NCBI GenBank assembly: GCA_018065465.1
Contig: JAGHTC010000023.1
Coordinates: forward strand, 1 to 53,409
DNA length: 53,409 nt
Source: Candidatus Ruminococcus equi
GTDB lineage: Bacteria > Bacillota > Clostridia > Oscillospirales > Acutalibacteraceae
Direction: 5' to 3'
Positions 16,907-25,367 of the stretch are shown in pieces. Every line of letters starts with the position of its first letter. Position 1 is the first letter of the stretch. The translations under genes and the position numbers were made by a program. The notes under the pieces were generated by a model. It was not told the DNA's origin. It searched no databases and saw nothing but the letters and a program-made list of their open reading frames with translations.

Positions 16907-17056
16907 TTTTTGCAAATAATACATAGCGGTATTATCTGAAATATCCAAGAGATAATAGTATCATAGTGACACATTTTCACAAAAACAACATTGTGAATAA
17001 TTTTCACGATATAATAACATAAAGACAGTCATATTTTGTCGAAATGAGGAATATCT

Positions 17057-17437
17057 ATGAAACTATCCAAAGACAATTCTATCGGTGAAAAGCTCAAAGA
17101 ATGTCGCCTCAACTGTGCTTTATCTCAACAGCAGGTTGCAGACGCTTTGAATATGGACCGTTCGGGTTACACCAAATGGGAAAACAATGTTTCTCAGCCG
17201 TCACTTGAAACGCTTGCAAAACTTGCAAAGATTTTTTGTGTTGATATAAAAGCCTTGCTCCCAGGTGAAGATATTTTATACGCGGGACTTAAAGATGTCG
17301 ACGCCGAAAGCGAAGAACCTCTCTATCTTTTGTCAAAAGAAGAACAGGCACTTATCGTCAAGTTTCGCGTGCTTGACCGCAGGGAAAAACTCTCTGTTAT
17401 CAACAAAATTAACAAGTTAGTCAAAGATAAGCAATAA
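17057..17437 (+). CDS. XRE-family regulator
   Basis: A 126-aa regulator with an N-terminal helix-turn-helix of the Cro/C1 (XRE) type at about residues 10-65 (LSQQQVADALNMDRSGYTKWENNVSQPSLETLAKLAKIF). A short C-terminal tail is rich in Lys, Leu and Glu. GAGG lies 8 nt before the ATG. It is monocistronic between tRNA-Thr and rpsO. An imperfect palindrome (16991-17009) next to a TATAAT (17010-17015) suggests autoregulation. Confidence 0.88.
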   Translation: MKLSKDNSIGEKLKECRLNCALSQQQVADALNMDRSGYTKWENNVSQPSLETLAKLAKIFCVDIKALLPGEDILYAGLKDVDAESEEPLYLLSKEEQALIVKFRVLDRREKLSVINKINKLVKDKQ

Positions 17438-17477
17438 TTGTTATTTTTATTTAGTAACATTTAATATAAGAAATTTC

Positions 17478-17506
17478 TTTACTTTTGAGAAATTTTGTGG
17501 TAAAAT
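17478..17506 (+). promoter_or_regulatory. Promoter of rpsO-pnp
   Basis: -35 TTTACT (17478-17483), 17-nt spacer, -10 TAAAAT (17501-17506). The expected start site, near 17513, coincides with the first base of the leader stem. Confidence 0.65.
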
Positions 17507-17512
17507 TGCTTT

Positions 17513-17567
17513 TAGCGTTTTCAAGGTTTCGGGATTAAGCCCCCATGGGGAATTCACCAACCCGCTA
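17513..17567 (+). promoter_or_regulatory. Structured rpsO leader
   Basis: TAGCG (17513-17517) pairs with CGCTA (17563-17567), GGTT (17525-17528) with AACC (17559-17562), and an inner hairpin CCCC/GGGG (17540-17543 / 17547-17550) closes the fold. It lies about 40 nt upstream of the S15 start. S15 represses its own mRNA through unrelated leader RNAs in several phyla, so this is a candidate of that kind. I cannot match it to a named family. Confidence 0.55.
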
Positions 17568-17606
17568 CTTTGATTGTCGCAGAAATATTATGAAAGGGTG
17601 AAAACT

Positions 17607-17870
17607 ATGCTTAAAGAAGAAAAAACCGCTATAATGAAAGAGTATGCTACTCACGAAGGCGATACAGGTTCTCCCGAAGTACAGATTGCTTTACTTACAA
17701 AGAGAATCAACGACCTTACCGAGCATCTTAAAGTCCACAAAAAGGACCATCATTCAAGACGCGGCCTTTTCAAGATGATTGGTCAAAGACGCGCTTTGCT
17801 CAACTATCTTATCAAGGTTGATATTGAAAGATATCGTTCTATTATAGCAAGACTCGGCATCAGAAAGTAA
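17607..17870 (+). CDS. rpsO: 30S ribosomal protein S15
   Basis: An 87-aa S15, which binds the central domain of 16S rRNA. Conserved segments include [39 protein letters not shown] and the C-terminal [20 protein letters not shown] lies 6 nt before the ATG at 17607. It is followed by a hairpin and then pnp, the classic rpsO-pnp order. Confidence 0.98.
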   Translation: MLKEEKTAIMKEYATHEGDTGSPEVQIALLTKRINDLTEHLKVHKKDHHSRRGLFKMIGQRRALLNYLIKVDIERYRSIIARLGIRK

Positions 17871-17877
17871 TTTTATT

Positions 17878-17903
17878 AGGGCAGACGATTTTTCGTTTGC
17901 CCT
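17878..17903 (+). other. Hairpin at the end of rpsO
   Basis: AGGGCAGACG (17878-17887) and CGTTTGCCCT (17894-17903) form a 10-bp stem with one wobble, 7 nt past the rpsO stop. No T run follows it, so it may be a weak attenuator or a 3'-end stabiliser. E. coli has a comparable element between rpsO and pnp. Confidence 0.55.
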
Positions 17904-17918
17904 ACATTTCGTTATTAG

Positions 17919-18010
17919 CAGGGTGAAAGCGATTGTCTTTTAGCGGTAAAATCAGCGGACAACCCACCGTTATCCTTTGATTTTATTGCTAAACTCAACG
18001 CTGCGCCCTG
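17919..18010 (+). promoter_or_regulatory. Structured pnp leader
   Basis: A 92-nt fold directly upstream of pnp. Outer helices are CAGGG/CCCTG (17919-17923 / 18006-18010) and AGCG/CGCT (17928-17931 / 17999-18002). The core is a 16-bp helix (17939-17954 with 17978-17993, two G-U pairs) capped by a loop that can form CGG/CCG. The pnp Shine-Dalgarno follows 20 nt later. In E. coli pnp is autoregulated through RNase III cleavage of a leader hairpin; the same logic is plausible here. Confidence 0.65.
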
Positions 18011-18044
18011 TGAATATAAATATTTTTTACAGGAGGAATTTATT

Positions 18045-20255
18045 ATGGCAAATTCAATGATGACCTTCCCGAAGTACAAGGTCTTTGAAACCGACTTTGC
18101 AGGCAGAAAACTCAAAGTCGAAACAGGCAAGATGACTCAACTTGCAAACGGTGCGTGCCTTGTTCACTATGGTGATACCGTAGTTCATGTAGCAGTTACC
18201 GCATCGGCAAAACCCAGAGACGGAATCGACTTTTTCCCTCTTTCGGTTGATTTTGAAGAAAAACTTTATTCAGTCGGCAAAATCCCCGGCAGTTACTTAA
18301 AGCGTGAGGGCAGACCGACAGACAAGGCTGTACTTGTCAGCCGTGTTATCGACAGACCTATCCGTCCCTTATTCCCGAAAGATATGAGAAACGATGTTTC
18401 TATCGTTTGTACCGTAATGAGCGTTGACCCCGACTGTATGCCGGAAATTACCGCTATGGTAGGTACATCAATCGCGCTGTCTATCTCCGATATTCCGTGG
18501 AACGGTCCTATCTCGGGCGTTTCTGTCGGACTTGTTGACGGCGAAATCATCATCAACCCCACACAAGAACAAAGAGCAAAATCCGATATGGCTACAACCG
18601 TTGCTTCAACCGACAGCCGTATTGCTATGATTGAAGCAGGTGCAAACTGCGTAAGCGATGACACAATGTACAACGCTATTATTGCAGGTCACGAGGCTAA
18701 CCAGCACATTATCGAGTTCATCAAGGGTATTCAGGCTGAAATCGGCAAAGACAAATTTACCTATGAATCTAACGAGCCCGACCACGAAATGTTTGAGGCT
18801 ATCAAAGAGTTCTCAGAAGATGAAATCAGAGTTGCTCTCGATACAGACGACAAAACTATCCGTGATGAAAGACTCAAACCCATCTACGAAAAAGTACACG
18901 AGAAATTCGACGAGATATATCCCGAATCGGAAGCAAAAATTGACGAATGTCTTTACAAGACACAGAAATTCATCGTAAGACGCTGGTTACTCGACGAGCA
19001 GAAGCGTGTTGATGGCAGAGGTATGAACGACATCAGACCGCTTGCATCCGAAGTTTCCATTCTTCCGAGAACACACGGCTCGGGACTTTTCACAAGAGGT
19101 CAAACACAGGTACTCACTATTGCTACCTTGGGCCCCGTATCAGATAAACAAATCCTTGACGGCATTGACGATGAGGAATCAAAGAGATATATGCACCACT
19201 ACAACTTCCCGTCCTACTCTGTCGGTGAAACAAGACCTTCAAGAGGTCCCGGCAGACGAGAAATCGGTCACGGTGCTTTGGCAGAGCGTGCTCTTGTACC
19301 GGTTATTCCGTCAGTAGAAGAATTCCCCTATGCTATCCGTCTTGTATCCGAAGTAGTATCTTCTAACGGCTCCACATCACAGGGTTCTGTCTGCGGTTCT
19401 ACACTCGCTCTTATGGATGCAGGTGTTCCGATTAAAGCCCCCGTTGCAGGTATCTCCTGCGGACTTATCACCGAGGGCGAACGCTGGATGACTATGGTTG
19501 ACATTCAAGGCCTCGAAGACTTCTTCGGCGATATGGACTTCAAGGTTGCCGGTACTCATGACGGTATCACAGCAATTCAGATGGACCTTAAAATTTCAGG
19601 ACTTCTTCCCGAAATGGTCAAAGAAGCTCTCGCAAAAACCCATACAGCAAGAAATTACATCTTAGACGAAGTTATGCTCAAAGCAATTGACAAGCCCAGA
19701 GAAGAACTTTCTCCCTATGCTCCGAAGATGTTTACAACTACTATTCCTGCCGACAAGATTGCCGAAGTTATCGGTAAATCAGGTAAGGTTATCAAAGAAA
19801 TCCAGGCTCAATGCGAAGTTAAAGTTGACATCGAAGAAGACGGTGAACTCGGTCAGGTATTTGTTTCCGGTCTTGATGCAGAGAAATGTAAGAGAGCGCT
19901 TGATATCATCAACACTATCGCTGTTGACCCCGAGCCCGGTGCTATCTTCCTTGGCAAAGTTACCCGCGTTATGAATTTCGGTGCTTTTGTAGAAATCGCT
20001 CCCGGCAAAGAGGGACTTGTTCACATCTCTCAACTCGATGTTAAACGCACAGAGAATGTTACTGATGTTGTTAATGTCGGCGATGTTATCCGCGTAAAGG
20101 TACTCGAGATTGACGACCAGGGCAGGCTCAACCTCTCTCGCAGAGATGTACTCATCGAGGTTGACGGACTTACTCCCGAAAACGATATCTCAGACGAAAA
20201 GCCAAGACAAAGACACGACCACAGAGGTCCGAGAAGAAATAATCATCACAACTAA
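18045..20255 (+). CDS. pnp: Polyribonucleotide nucleotidyltransferase (PNPase)
   Basis: A 736-aa PNPase, a phosphorolytic 3'-5' exoribonuclease that forms trimers in RNA turnover. Domain order: RNase PH 1 (about 10-225), alpha-helical linker, RNase PH 2 (about 325-545, with GHGALAERALVPVIPS and GSVCGSTLALMDAGVP), KH (IAEVIGKSGKVIKEIQ), and S1 (about 630-700, GAIFLGKVTRVMNFGAFVEI). The tail is rich in His, Arg and Asn. ACAGGAGG lies 8 nt before the ATG. Two terminators follow. Confidence 0.98.
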   Translation: MANSMMTFPKYKVFETDFAGRKLKVETGKMTQLANGACLVHYGDTVVHVAVTASAKPRDGIDFFPLSVDFEEKLYSVGKIPGSYLKREGRPTDKAVLVSRVIDRPIRPLFPKDMRNDVSIVCTVMSVDPDCMPEITAMVGTSIALSISDIPWNGPISGVSVGLVDGEIIINPTQEQRAKSDMATTVASTDSRIAMIEAGANCVSDDTMYNAIIAGHEANQHIIEFIKGIQAEIGKDKFTYESNEPDHEMFEAIKEFSEDEIRVALDTDDKTIRDERLKPIYEKVHEKFDEIYPESEAKIDECLYKTQKFIVRRWLLDEQKRVDGRGMNDIRPLASEVSILPRTHGSGLFTRGQTQVLTIATLGPVSDKQILDGIDDEESKRYMHHYNFPSYSVGETRPSRGPGRREIGHGALAERALVPVIPSVEEFPYAIRLVSEVVSSNGSTSQGSVCGSTLALMDAGVPIKAPVAGISCGLITEGERWMTMVDIQGLEDFFGDMDFKVAGTHDGITAIQMDLKISGLLPEMVKEALAKTHTARNYILDEVMLKAIDKPREELSPYAPKMFTTTIPADKIAEVIGKSGKVIKEIQAQCEVKVDIEEDGELGQVFVSGLDAEKCKRALDIINTIAVDPEPGAIFLGKVTRVMNFGAFVEIAPGKEGLVHISQLDVKRTENVTDVVNVGDVIRVKVLEIDDQGRLNLSRRDVLIEVDGLTPENDISDEKPRQRHDHRGPRRNNHHN

Positions 20256-20271
20256 AAATTGATGTATACAA

Positions 20272-20299
20272 AACGGGTACAGCAAACGCTGTACCCGTT
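20272..20299 (+). terminator. First pnp terminator
   Basis: AACGGGTACAGC (20272-20283) and GCTGTACCCGTT (20288-20299), a perfect 12-bp stem with AAAC loop. The same core recurs at 21421-21456. Confidence 0.75.
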
Positions 20300-20316
20300 G
20301 CTATTATTTAAAATTG

Positions 20317-20366
20317 TAGGGAACTTTTTGACTAAAAATATATCAAAAAGTTCCCTATTTTTTTAT
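20317..20366 (+). terminator. Second pnp terminator
   Basis: TAGGGAACTTTTTGA (20317-20331) pairs perfectly with 20343-20357, followed by TTTTTTTATTTC. It lies between the convergent pnp and XRE genes and ends just before the XRE stop. Confidence 0.85.
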
Positions 20367-20369
20367 TTC

Positions 20370-20591
20370 TTAATTATTATGGGGATATGGTTTTCTTTCG
20401 TTAGTAATGCCGAGCAAATAGTCAACACTTGTATTATATAGTTTTGCTAACTTTATCAATACGGTTGTCGGCAGGTCGTTTTCGCCTGTTTCATACTTTG
20501 AATACCCTGTTTGTGACATATTAAGATACTTTGCAACCTGTGTCTGATTCATATCATTGTCCTGACGCAAATCTCTGATACGGTTATACAT
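20370..20591 (-). CDS. Small XRE-family repressor
   Basis: A 73-aa regulator that is almost entirely a Cro/C1-type helix-turn-helix (MNQTQVAKYLNMSQTGYSKYETGENDLPTTVLIKLAKLYNTSVDYLLG). The ATG at 20591 has GAGGTGAG 5 nt upstream. It is divergent from a membrane zinc-ribbon gene. A palindrome that covers that gene's promoter and a partial copy near its own -10 (TATACT, 20610-20615) make it a strong candidate for repressor of both. Confidence 0.88.
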   Translation of the reverse strand: MYNRIRDLRQDNDMNQTQVAKYLNMSQTGYSKYETGENDLPTTVLIKLAKLYNTSVDYLLGITNERKPYPHNN

Positions 20592-20621
20592 ATATCTCAC
20601 CTCACAAAAAGTATAAAATAA

Positions 20622-20634
20622 TCTGAAACAGGGT
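20622..20634 (-). promoter_or_regulatory. Secondary operator-like site
   Basis: On the minus strand this 13-mer, ACCCTGTTTCAGA, matches 10 of 13 bases of the AACCTGTTTTAGG half of the palindrome at 20642-20662. It is close to the XRE gene's likely -10, which fits autoregulation. Confidence 0.45.
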
Positions 20635-20635
20635 A

Positions 20636-20664
20636 TTGACTTTTAACCTGTTTTAGGTTAAACT
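20636..20664 (+). promoter_or_regulatory. Promoter with overlapping palindromic operator
   Basis: -35 TTGACT (20636-20641), 17-nt spacer, -10 TAAACT (20659-20664). A perfect palindrome with arms TTTAACCT (20642-20649) and AGGTTAAA (20655-20662) and a 5-nt centre fills the spacer and enters the -10. A protein bound there would block polymerase. Confidence 0.75.
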
Positions 20665-20708
20665 ACTGTTAAGCAAGTTATTCATTTAATATTTTGGAGG
20701 TAATGGAA

Positions 20709-21356
20709 ATGGATTTTGAATATGCAGCAGAATCGCTAGCAGAAGAGGGGAAAAGAGCCCAAACTTATACGACAATTTCGTATGTGTTTTCAATAATAAT
20801 CTTTCTTATAATTTTTATTGTAGCCGCGATAATTATTTTAAAAGTTTTAGGTAGTGAAAAATATGCAAACAGTGACAATAAAATTATACGATTTTTACAT
20901 AATTTGATAACTTTCAAATCATTGTTGATTGAGCAAATTCTCAAGGTACTTTATATAATTCTAACCCTTATTTGTATATATTTTGGATTTTCGCTTCTTG
21001 TTGCCAGCCCAATAATTGCGATACTTCTTATTATTCTCGGACCTCTTGTAATCAGGTTGCTGTTTGAAGGGCTTATGCTGACGGTATTGCTTGTAAAGAA
21101 TGTTATTGACATAAGAAAAAAACTTTACAACAATCCTGACAGCAATAACTCATCTTTTTTTGAAAACAAACCTTTAACTTTCGCAGAACAAAAGACAGCA
21201 ACACCTTCACAGTCGGCACAATCACAACCAATATCTTCACAGCCGAAACCGAAGCAAACACCGGGTACAAACGAATGGCAATGTCCGAAATGCGGAAAAA
21301 TTCACCAAAACTATGTCGGCACCTGCGGCTGCGGTGAACAAAAACCCAGTAATTAA
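20709..21356 (+). CDS. Membrane protein with C-terminal zinc ribbon
   Basis: A 215-aa protein that I do not recognise as a named family. It has a charged N-terminus, membrane helices at about residues 22-45 and two more around 75-130, a Ser/Gln/Pro-rich linker, and a C-terminal zinc-ribbon-like tail, WQCPKCGKIH...GTCGCGEQ (CxxC...CxC). GGAGG lies 8 nt before the ATG at 20709; an ATG 6 bp earlier is too close to it. The promoter is covered by the palindromic operator of the divergent XRE gene, so it is probably a tightly repressed gene. Function unknown. Confidence 0.8.
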   Translation: MDFEYAAESLAEEGKRAQTYTTISYVFSIIIFLIIFIVAAIIILKVLGSEKYANSDNKIIRFLHNLITFKSLLIEQILKVLYIILTLICIYFGFSLLVASPIIAILLIILGPLVIRLLFEGLMLTVLLVKNVIDIRKKLYNNPDSNNSSFFENKPLTFAEQKTATPSQSAQSQPISSQPKPKQTPGTNEWQCPKCGKIHQNYVGTCGCGEQKPSN

Positions 21357-21416
21357 ATCAGCCAAGGATTATCATTAGCGGGAGATATCCTGTTTTTGAT
21401 TTTCTACAATATAACC

Positions 21417-21460
21417 AAAACCGAAACGGGTACAGCGTTTGCTGTACCCGTTTCGGTTTA
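21417..21460. terminator. Bidirectional terminator between the zinc-ribbon gene and pyk
   Basis: CCGAAACGGGTACAGC (21421-21436) and its complement (21441-21456) form a perfect 16-bp stem with a GTTT loop, flanked by AAAA and TTTA. It separates convergent genes and contains the core of the first pnp terminator. Confidence 0.85.
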
Positions 21461-21488
21461 TATTTACTTTTTAAATTCAACTGCAAAA

Positions 21489-22922
21489 TTATACTATTCT
21501 GATATTAAGTGTATCTGTGCCGGAGGTTGGGACGGTTTTGTTAGAACTGATGACAATAACCGTGTCGCCTTTTTTGACTATTCCTGTTTCGAGCGCCTTT
21601 GCTACCGCCTGCTTTGTTATCGCGTCGGTTGTTCTTTCCTCTCTGCCCAAAACCGCGGTAACGCCCCAGTTAAGGCAAAGTTTCTGACAAACACTTTCGC
21701 TTGTTACAACAGCGATAATCGGGCATTTCGGACGAAATCTTGACATAGCCCTTGCGACAGCACCCGTTTTACTCTCGGCGATAATTGCCTTTGCGCCTAT
21801 GCTATCGGAAACCTTTTTAGCCGCCATACAGATATTTTCTCTAAATCCTGTAATAGTCTTTAAATATACTTTGTCAACATGCAAGTCCATAAGTTGGTCG
21901 TTTTGCTCTGCTGCGGTACAGATATCGCACAAAGCCTGTACCGACTCGACAGGGTACTCTCCTGCGGCACTCTCGCCCGACAGCATAACAGCCGATGTAC
22001 CGTCATAAACAGCGTTTGCAACATCGGAGATTTCGGCTCTGGTCGGTCTGATGTTCGTTGTCATACTTTCAAGCATTTGGGTAGCGGTAATAACCGCCTT
22101 GCCTTTGAGTACACATTTTTTGATTATCATTTTCTGGATTTCGGGGAGTTTGATAAACGGAATTTCAACGCCCATATCACCGCGGGCAACCATAATACCG
22201 TCTGCAACCTCAATAATCCTGTCGATATCGTCAACACCGCTTTGGTTCTCTATCTTTGCGATAATCTCTACGCCCTCGTAACCGAGTGAATCAATAAAGT
22301 CGCGCAGTTTGATGATATCGTCGGCTGTGCGAACAAAAGATGCCGCAATAACATTAACGCCCTGCTTTAAGCCAAATTCGATATCCTGTCTGTCAACGGG
22401 ACTGATATACGGCATATTTATATTATATGACGGGATATTTATGCTCTTTCTGTTAGAAAGTTTACCGCTGTTGTTAAATCTGCAGGTGATACATTCATCA
22501 CTTGTTGCGATAACTGTTGCGGAGAGTTTTCCGTCATCAAAGAGGATATTCCTGCCGATAATATTTTCATCATTATTAAAAATCTTAACGAGTTTAGGAT
22601 ACGAAAGGCTGACACCGTTTTCGTCGCCGATATCGGGCTTGGCGTAAAGATTAAACTCTGCGCCCTCCATAACGATAACGGAATGGTTGGGAAAAGTTCC
22701 GATGCGTATTTCGGGGCCTTTTGTATCAAGCAAAAGTTCGATGTGCTTTCCTGCTTTTTTGGCAGCCTTTTTCACACGGTTGATGCGTTCTTTACATTCG
22801 TCATATGTTCCGTGCGACATATTAAAACGGGCAACATTCATACCCGCATCCATCATTTTGACGAGTATATCAATATCATCACAGGCAGGTCCCATAGTGC
22901 AGACTATTTTTGTCATTCTCAT
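21489..22922 (-). CDS. pyk: Pyruvate kinase
   Basis: A 477-aa pyruvate kinase, making pyruvate and ATP from phosphoenolpyruvate. Visible landmarks are TKIVCTMGPA at the N-terminus, NVARFNMSHGTYDE, IIAKIENQSGVDDIDRII (catalytic Lys), GIMVARGDMGVEIP and the signature region ATQMLESM. The C-terminal domain is complete, but the extra PEP-utiliser-like domain of Bacillus-type enzymes is absent. GGGGAA lies 6 nt before the ATG. Confidence 0.97.
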   Translation of the reverse strand: MRMTKIVCTMGPACDDIDILVKMMDAGMNVARFNMSHGTYDECKERINRVKKAAKKAGKHIELLLDTKGPEIRIGTFPNHSVIVMEGAEFNLYAKPDIGDENGVSLSYPKLVKIFNNDENIIGRNILFDDGKLSATVIATSDECITCRFNNSGKLSNRKSINIPSYNINMPYISPVDRQDIEFGLKQGVNVIAASFVRTADDIIKLRDFIDSLGYEGVEIIAKIENQSGVDDIDRIIEVADGIMVARGDMGVEIPFIKLPEIQKMIIKKCVLKGKAVITATQMLESMTTNIRPTRAEISDVANAVYDGTSAVMLSGESAAGEYPVESVQALCDICTAAEQNDQLMDLHVDKVYLKTITGFRENICMAAKKVSDSIGAKAIIAESKTGAVARAMSRFRPKCPIIAVVTSESVCQKLCLNWGVTAVLGREERTTDAITKQAVAKALETGIVKKGDTVIVISSNKTVPTSGTDTLNIRIV

Positions 22923-22991
22923 AAGCGTTCCCCTTTTTAAAATTATTCTTACATATATTATCCTACCACAAAGTAAAGATAATTCAAGACT

Positions 22992-23897
22992 TTATGACTT
23001 TTTATTTTTAAAATTTACAAGGACTATTCCGATTGATACAAGAAGAGCGGAAACTATAAACGCGGGATTTAACATATCCCTTTCTTTTAGCAATACAAAA
23101 GACCACACAGCGCCGAAAATCGGGATGAGCAAATTAAACACAAGCACCTCGCCCGCCTCGTATAAAGTGAGCAGATAAGTCCAAAGCAAAAACGCCACAG
23201 CCGATACAAACGCAAGGTAAAAAGTAATACTCGCTCCACGCAAAGAAAACATAAATTTCCCACCGAAAGCAAGGGACAAAACTATCAGTATTAACCCACC
23301 GAAAAGCAGTTGATATGCCGTCATTTTTGCCGCCTTACCGTTTGACACTTTTTTGCCGATAAATCCGCCGAAAGTATTGCACACCATCGAGATGATGATA
23401 AGTCCGTCACCCATAAAGGAAAACGGAACATCAAAAGAGCCTGTATTTACTACCGCTACGCCCAAAAGTCCGATAACGCAACCGATGATTTTCTGCGAAT
23501 TCAAGTATTCATCTTTGAAAAAAAGAGGGGCAAAAAGTACCGCCAAAAAAGCAGGCAGAGAAGTAAGCAAAGAAGTCCTTGTCGCCGTTGTGTTTGCTAC
23601 GCCGATATAGTTAAAAAGATAGACAAGTGTCGTCTGCACAAAGCCAAAAAGTAAAGCAGGCAAAACTTCCTTTTTCTCTAAAACGGGAAACTTTTTCTTA
23701 TACACAAGCGAAAACAAAAGCACCATTATTCCCGCGACAAAAAACCTGACTCCCGCAAACATAATTTTGTCCGCTGTGTTTACAATATTCATAACGGCAT
23801 AGCCCGATTTAATTACCGGGTATGCACTGCCCCAAAGAAAGGTACAAAAAACGGCACAAAGTATCATATTCCGTTTTTTAAGCAAAAAATTTTTCAT
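22992..23897 (-). CDS. EamA/DMT-family transporter
   Basis: A 301-aa membrane protein with ten hydrophobic helices and two EamA repeats (for example FLWGSAYPVIKSGY in the first, FNLLIPIFGAVWSFVLLKERD in the second). The drug/metabolite transporter superfamily exports or imports small metabolites; the substrate is unknown. Only a weak AAAG precedes the ATG. It is separated from citrate synthase upstream by a terminator. Confidence 0.9.
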   Translation of the reverse strand: MKNFLLKKRNMILCAVFCTFLWGSAYPVIKSGYAVMNIVNTADKIMFAGVRFFVAGIMVLLFSLVYKKKFPVLEKKEVLPALLFGFVQTTLVYLFNYIGVANTTATRTSLLTSLPAFLAVLFAPLFFKDEYLNSQKIIGCVIGLLGVAVVNTGSFDVPFSFMGDGLIIISMVCNTFGGFIGKKVSNGKAAKMTAYQLLFGGLILIVLSLAFGGKFMFSLRGASITFYLAFVSAVAFLLWTYLLTLYEAGEVLVFNLLIPIFGAVWSFVLLKERDMLNPAFIVSALLVSIGIVLVNFKNKKS

Positions 23898-23907
23898 AAT
23901 CTTTACA

Positions 23908-23940
23908 ACAAAAGGCTGTGAGATACATCTTCACAGCCAT
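23908..23940 (-). terminator. Terminator of citrate synthase
   Basis: On the minus strand GGCTGTGA (complement of 23931-23938) and TCACAGCC (complement of 23914-23921) are followed by TTTTGTTG. It shares the core seen at 6635 and 30326. Confidence 0.75.
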
Positions 23941-23971
23941 TGATTTTTGTGTTAGAAAAACAAATAAAATT

Positions 23972-25330
23972 TTATCTGTCTTTCATAAATTTGTATGGTG
24001 TTTCTTCGCTGACGCTCATATATGCAGGACGGATAATCTTGTTGACATTTAAGAGTTCCTCTATCCTGTGTGCAGACCAGCCCGCTATTCTTGCAACGGC
24101 AAAAATCGGTGTATACAGTTCTTTCGGAAGTCCGAGCATCTTGTATACAAAGCCTGAGTAAAAGTCGACATTCGCGGAAACGCCCTTGTATATCCTGCGT
24201 TTTGAAGCGATAACTTCGGGAGCAAGTGTTTCAATCTTTTCATAAAGTGCAAATTCTTTTGTCTTGCCCTTTTCTTGTGCGAGTTTTTCGACAAAGGACT
24301 TGAAAACTCTGGCTCTTGGGTCGGATATTGAATATACCGCGTGTCCCATACCGTAGATAAGTCCCATCTTGTCGTATGCCTCTTTGTTAAGGAGTTTCAA
24401 AAGATAGTCTTTTATCGCTTCGTCGTCGTTCCAGTCGGTTACATTCTTCTTTAAATCCGACATCATACCCATAACTTTTTTATTGGCACCGCCGTGTTTA
24501 GGACCTTTTAAGGAACACAACGCCGCCGCAATAGCGGAGTATGTATCGGTACCGGTTGAAGTTACAACGCAGGTGGTAAAAGTAGAGTTGTTACCGCCGC
24601 CGTGCTCAGCGTGGAGAATAAGCGCCAAGTCAAGAACTTTTGCTTCGAGTTCTGTAAACTGGCCGTCAGTACGCAAAGTTTTCAAAAGTATCTCGGCAGT
24701 TGATTCGCCGTTTTGCGGATTGCGGATATAAAGGCTTTCGCCTTTGATATAGTGATTATACGCCTGATAAGAATATACCGACAAAAGCGGAAACAGTGAT
24801 ATAAGTTTCAAGCATTGACGCAGTACATTGTCAATAGACAAGTCCATTACATTGTTATCATAAGACGCCAAAGTCAAAACAGACTTTGCAAGCGAGTTCA
24901 TCATATCTTTTGACGGGGCTTTGAGGATAACATCCCTAACAAAATGCCTCGGCAAAATTCTGCTTTCGGACAAAAGTTCAACAAAATCATCGTACTGCTT
25001 TTTATCGGGTAATTCGGAAAACAGCAAAAGATAGGCTACTTCCTCAAAACCGAAACGGTTATCGGTAATACAGCCTTTGATTATATCTTCGACATTGATA
25101 CCGCGGTAAAAAAGTTTTCCGTCCGTCGGAACAACTTTGCCGTCTACTATTTTATTTTGTCTTATCTCGCTGACATCGGTAAGTCCCGTAAGGACACCTG
25201 CACCGGAGATGTCACGAAGTCCGATTTTTACATCATATTTTCCGTAAAGCGACTTGTCGATGTTACCTCTTTGTATACAAACATCAGCAAGTTTTTCGAC
25301 TTTTTTATCATAATTACTGACTCGTGCCAT
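23972..25330 (-). CDS. Citrate synthase
   Basis: A 452-aa citrate synthase (oxaloacetate + acetyl-CoA to citrate). Key segments: HAEHGGGNNSTFT (His in the active site, about 240), KGPKHGGANKKVMGM, GMGHAVYSISDPRARVFKSF with the second active-site His, and DFYSGFVYKMLGLP (catalytic Asp). It has an N-terminal extension relative to short bacterial forms. The ATG at 25330 has GGAG 9 nt upstream. In an anaerobe it probably feeds 2-oxoglutarate/glutamate synthesis. It lies 58 bp after cysK but has its own promoter. Confidence 0.95.
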   Translation of the reverse strand: MARVSNYDKKVEKLADVCIQRGNIDKSLYGKYDVKIGLRDISGAGVLTGLTDVSEIRQNKIVDGKVVPTDGKLFYRGINVEDIIKGCITDNRFGFEEVAYLLLFSELPDKKQYDDFVELLSESRILPRHFVRDVILKAPSKDMMNSLAKSVLTLASYDNNVMDLSIDNVLRQCLKLISLFPLLSVYSYQAYNHYIKGESLYIRNPQNGESTAEILLKTLRTDGQFTELEAKVLDLALILHAEHGGGNNSTFTTCVVTSTGTDTYSAIAAALCSLKGPKHGGANKKVMGMMSDLKKNVTDWNDDEAIKDYLLKLLNKEAYDKMGLIYGMGHAVYSISDPRARVFKSFVEKLAQEKGKTKEFALYEKIETLAPEVIASKRRIYKGVSANVDFYSGFVYKMLGLPKELYTPIFAVARIAGWSAHRIEELLNVNKIIRPAYMSVSEETPYKFMKDR

Positions 25331-25367
25331 AAAAAACACTCCATTTCGCCGAAATATATAGAGGATT

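Noticed and set aside
17919..18010. Known riboswitch (THF, cobalamin, SAM, ZTP)
   Set aside because: None of the conserved core sequences of these classes could be found, and the downstream gene is pnp.
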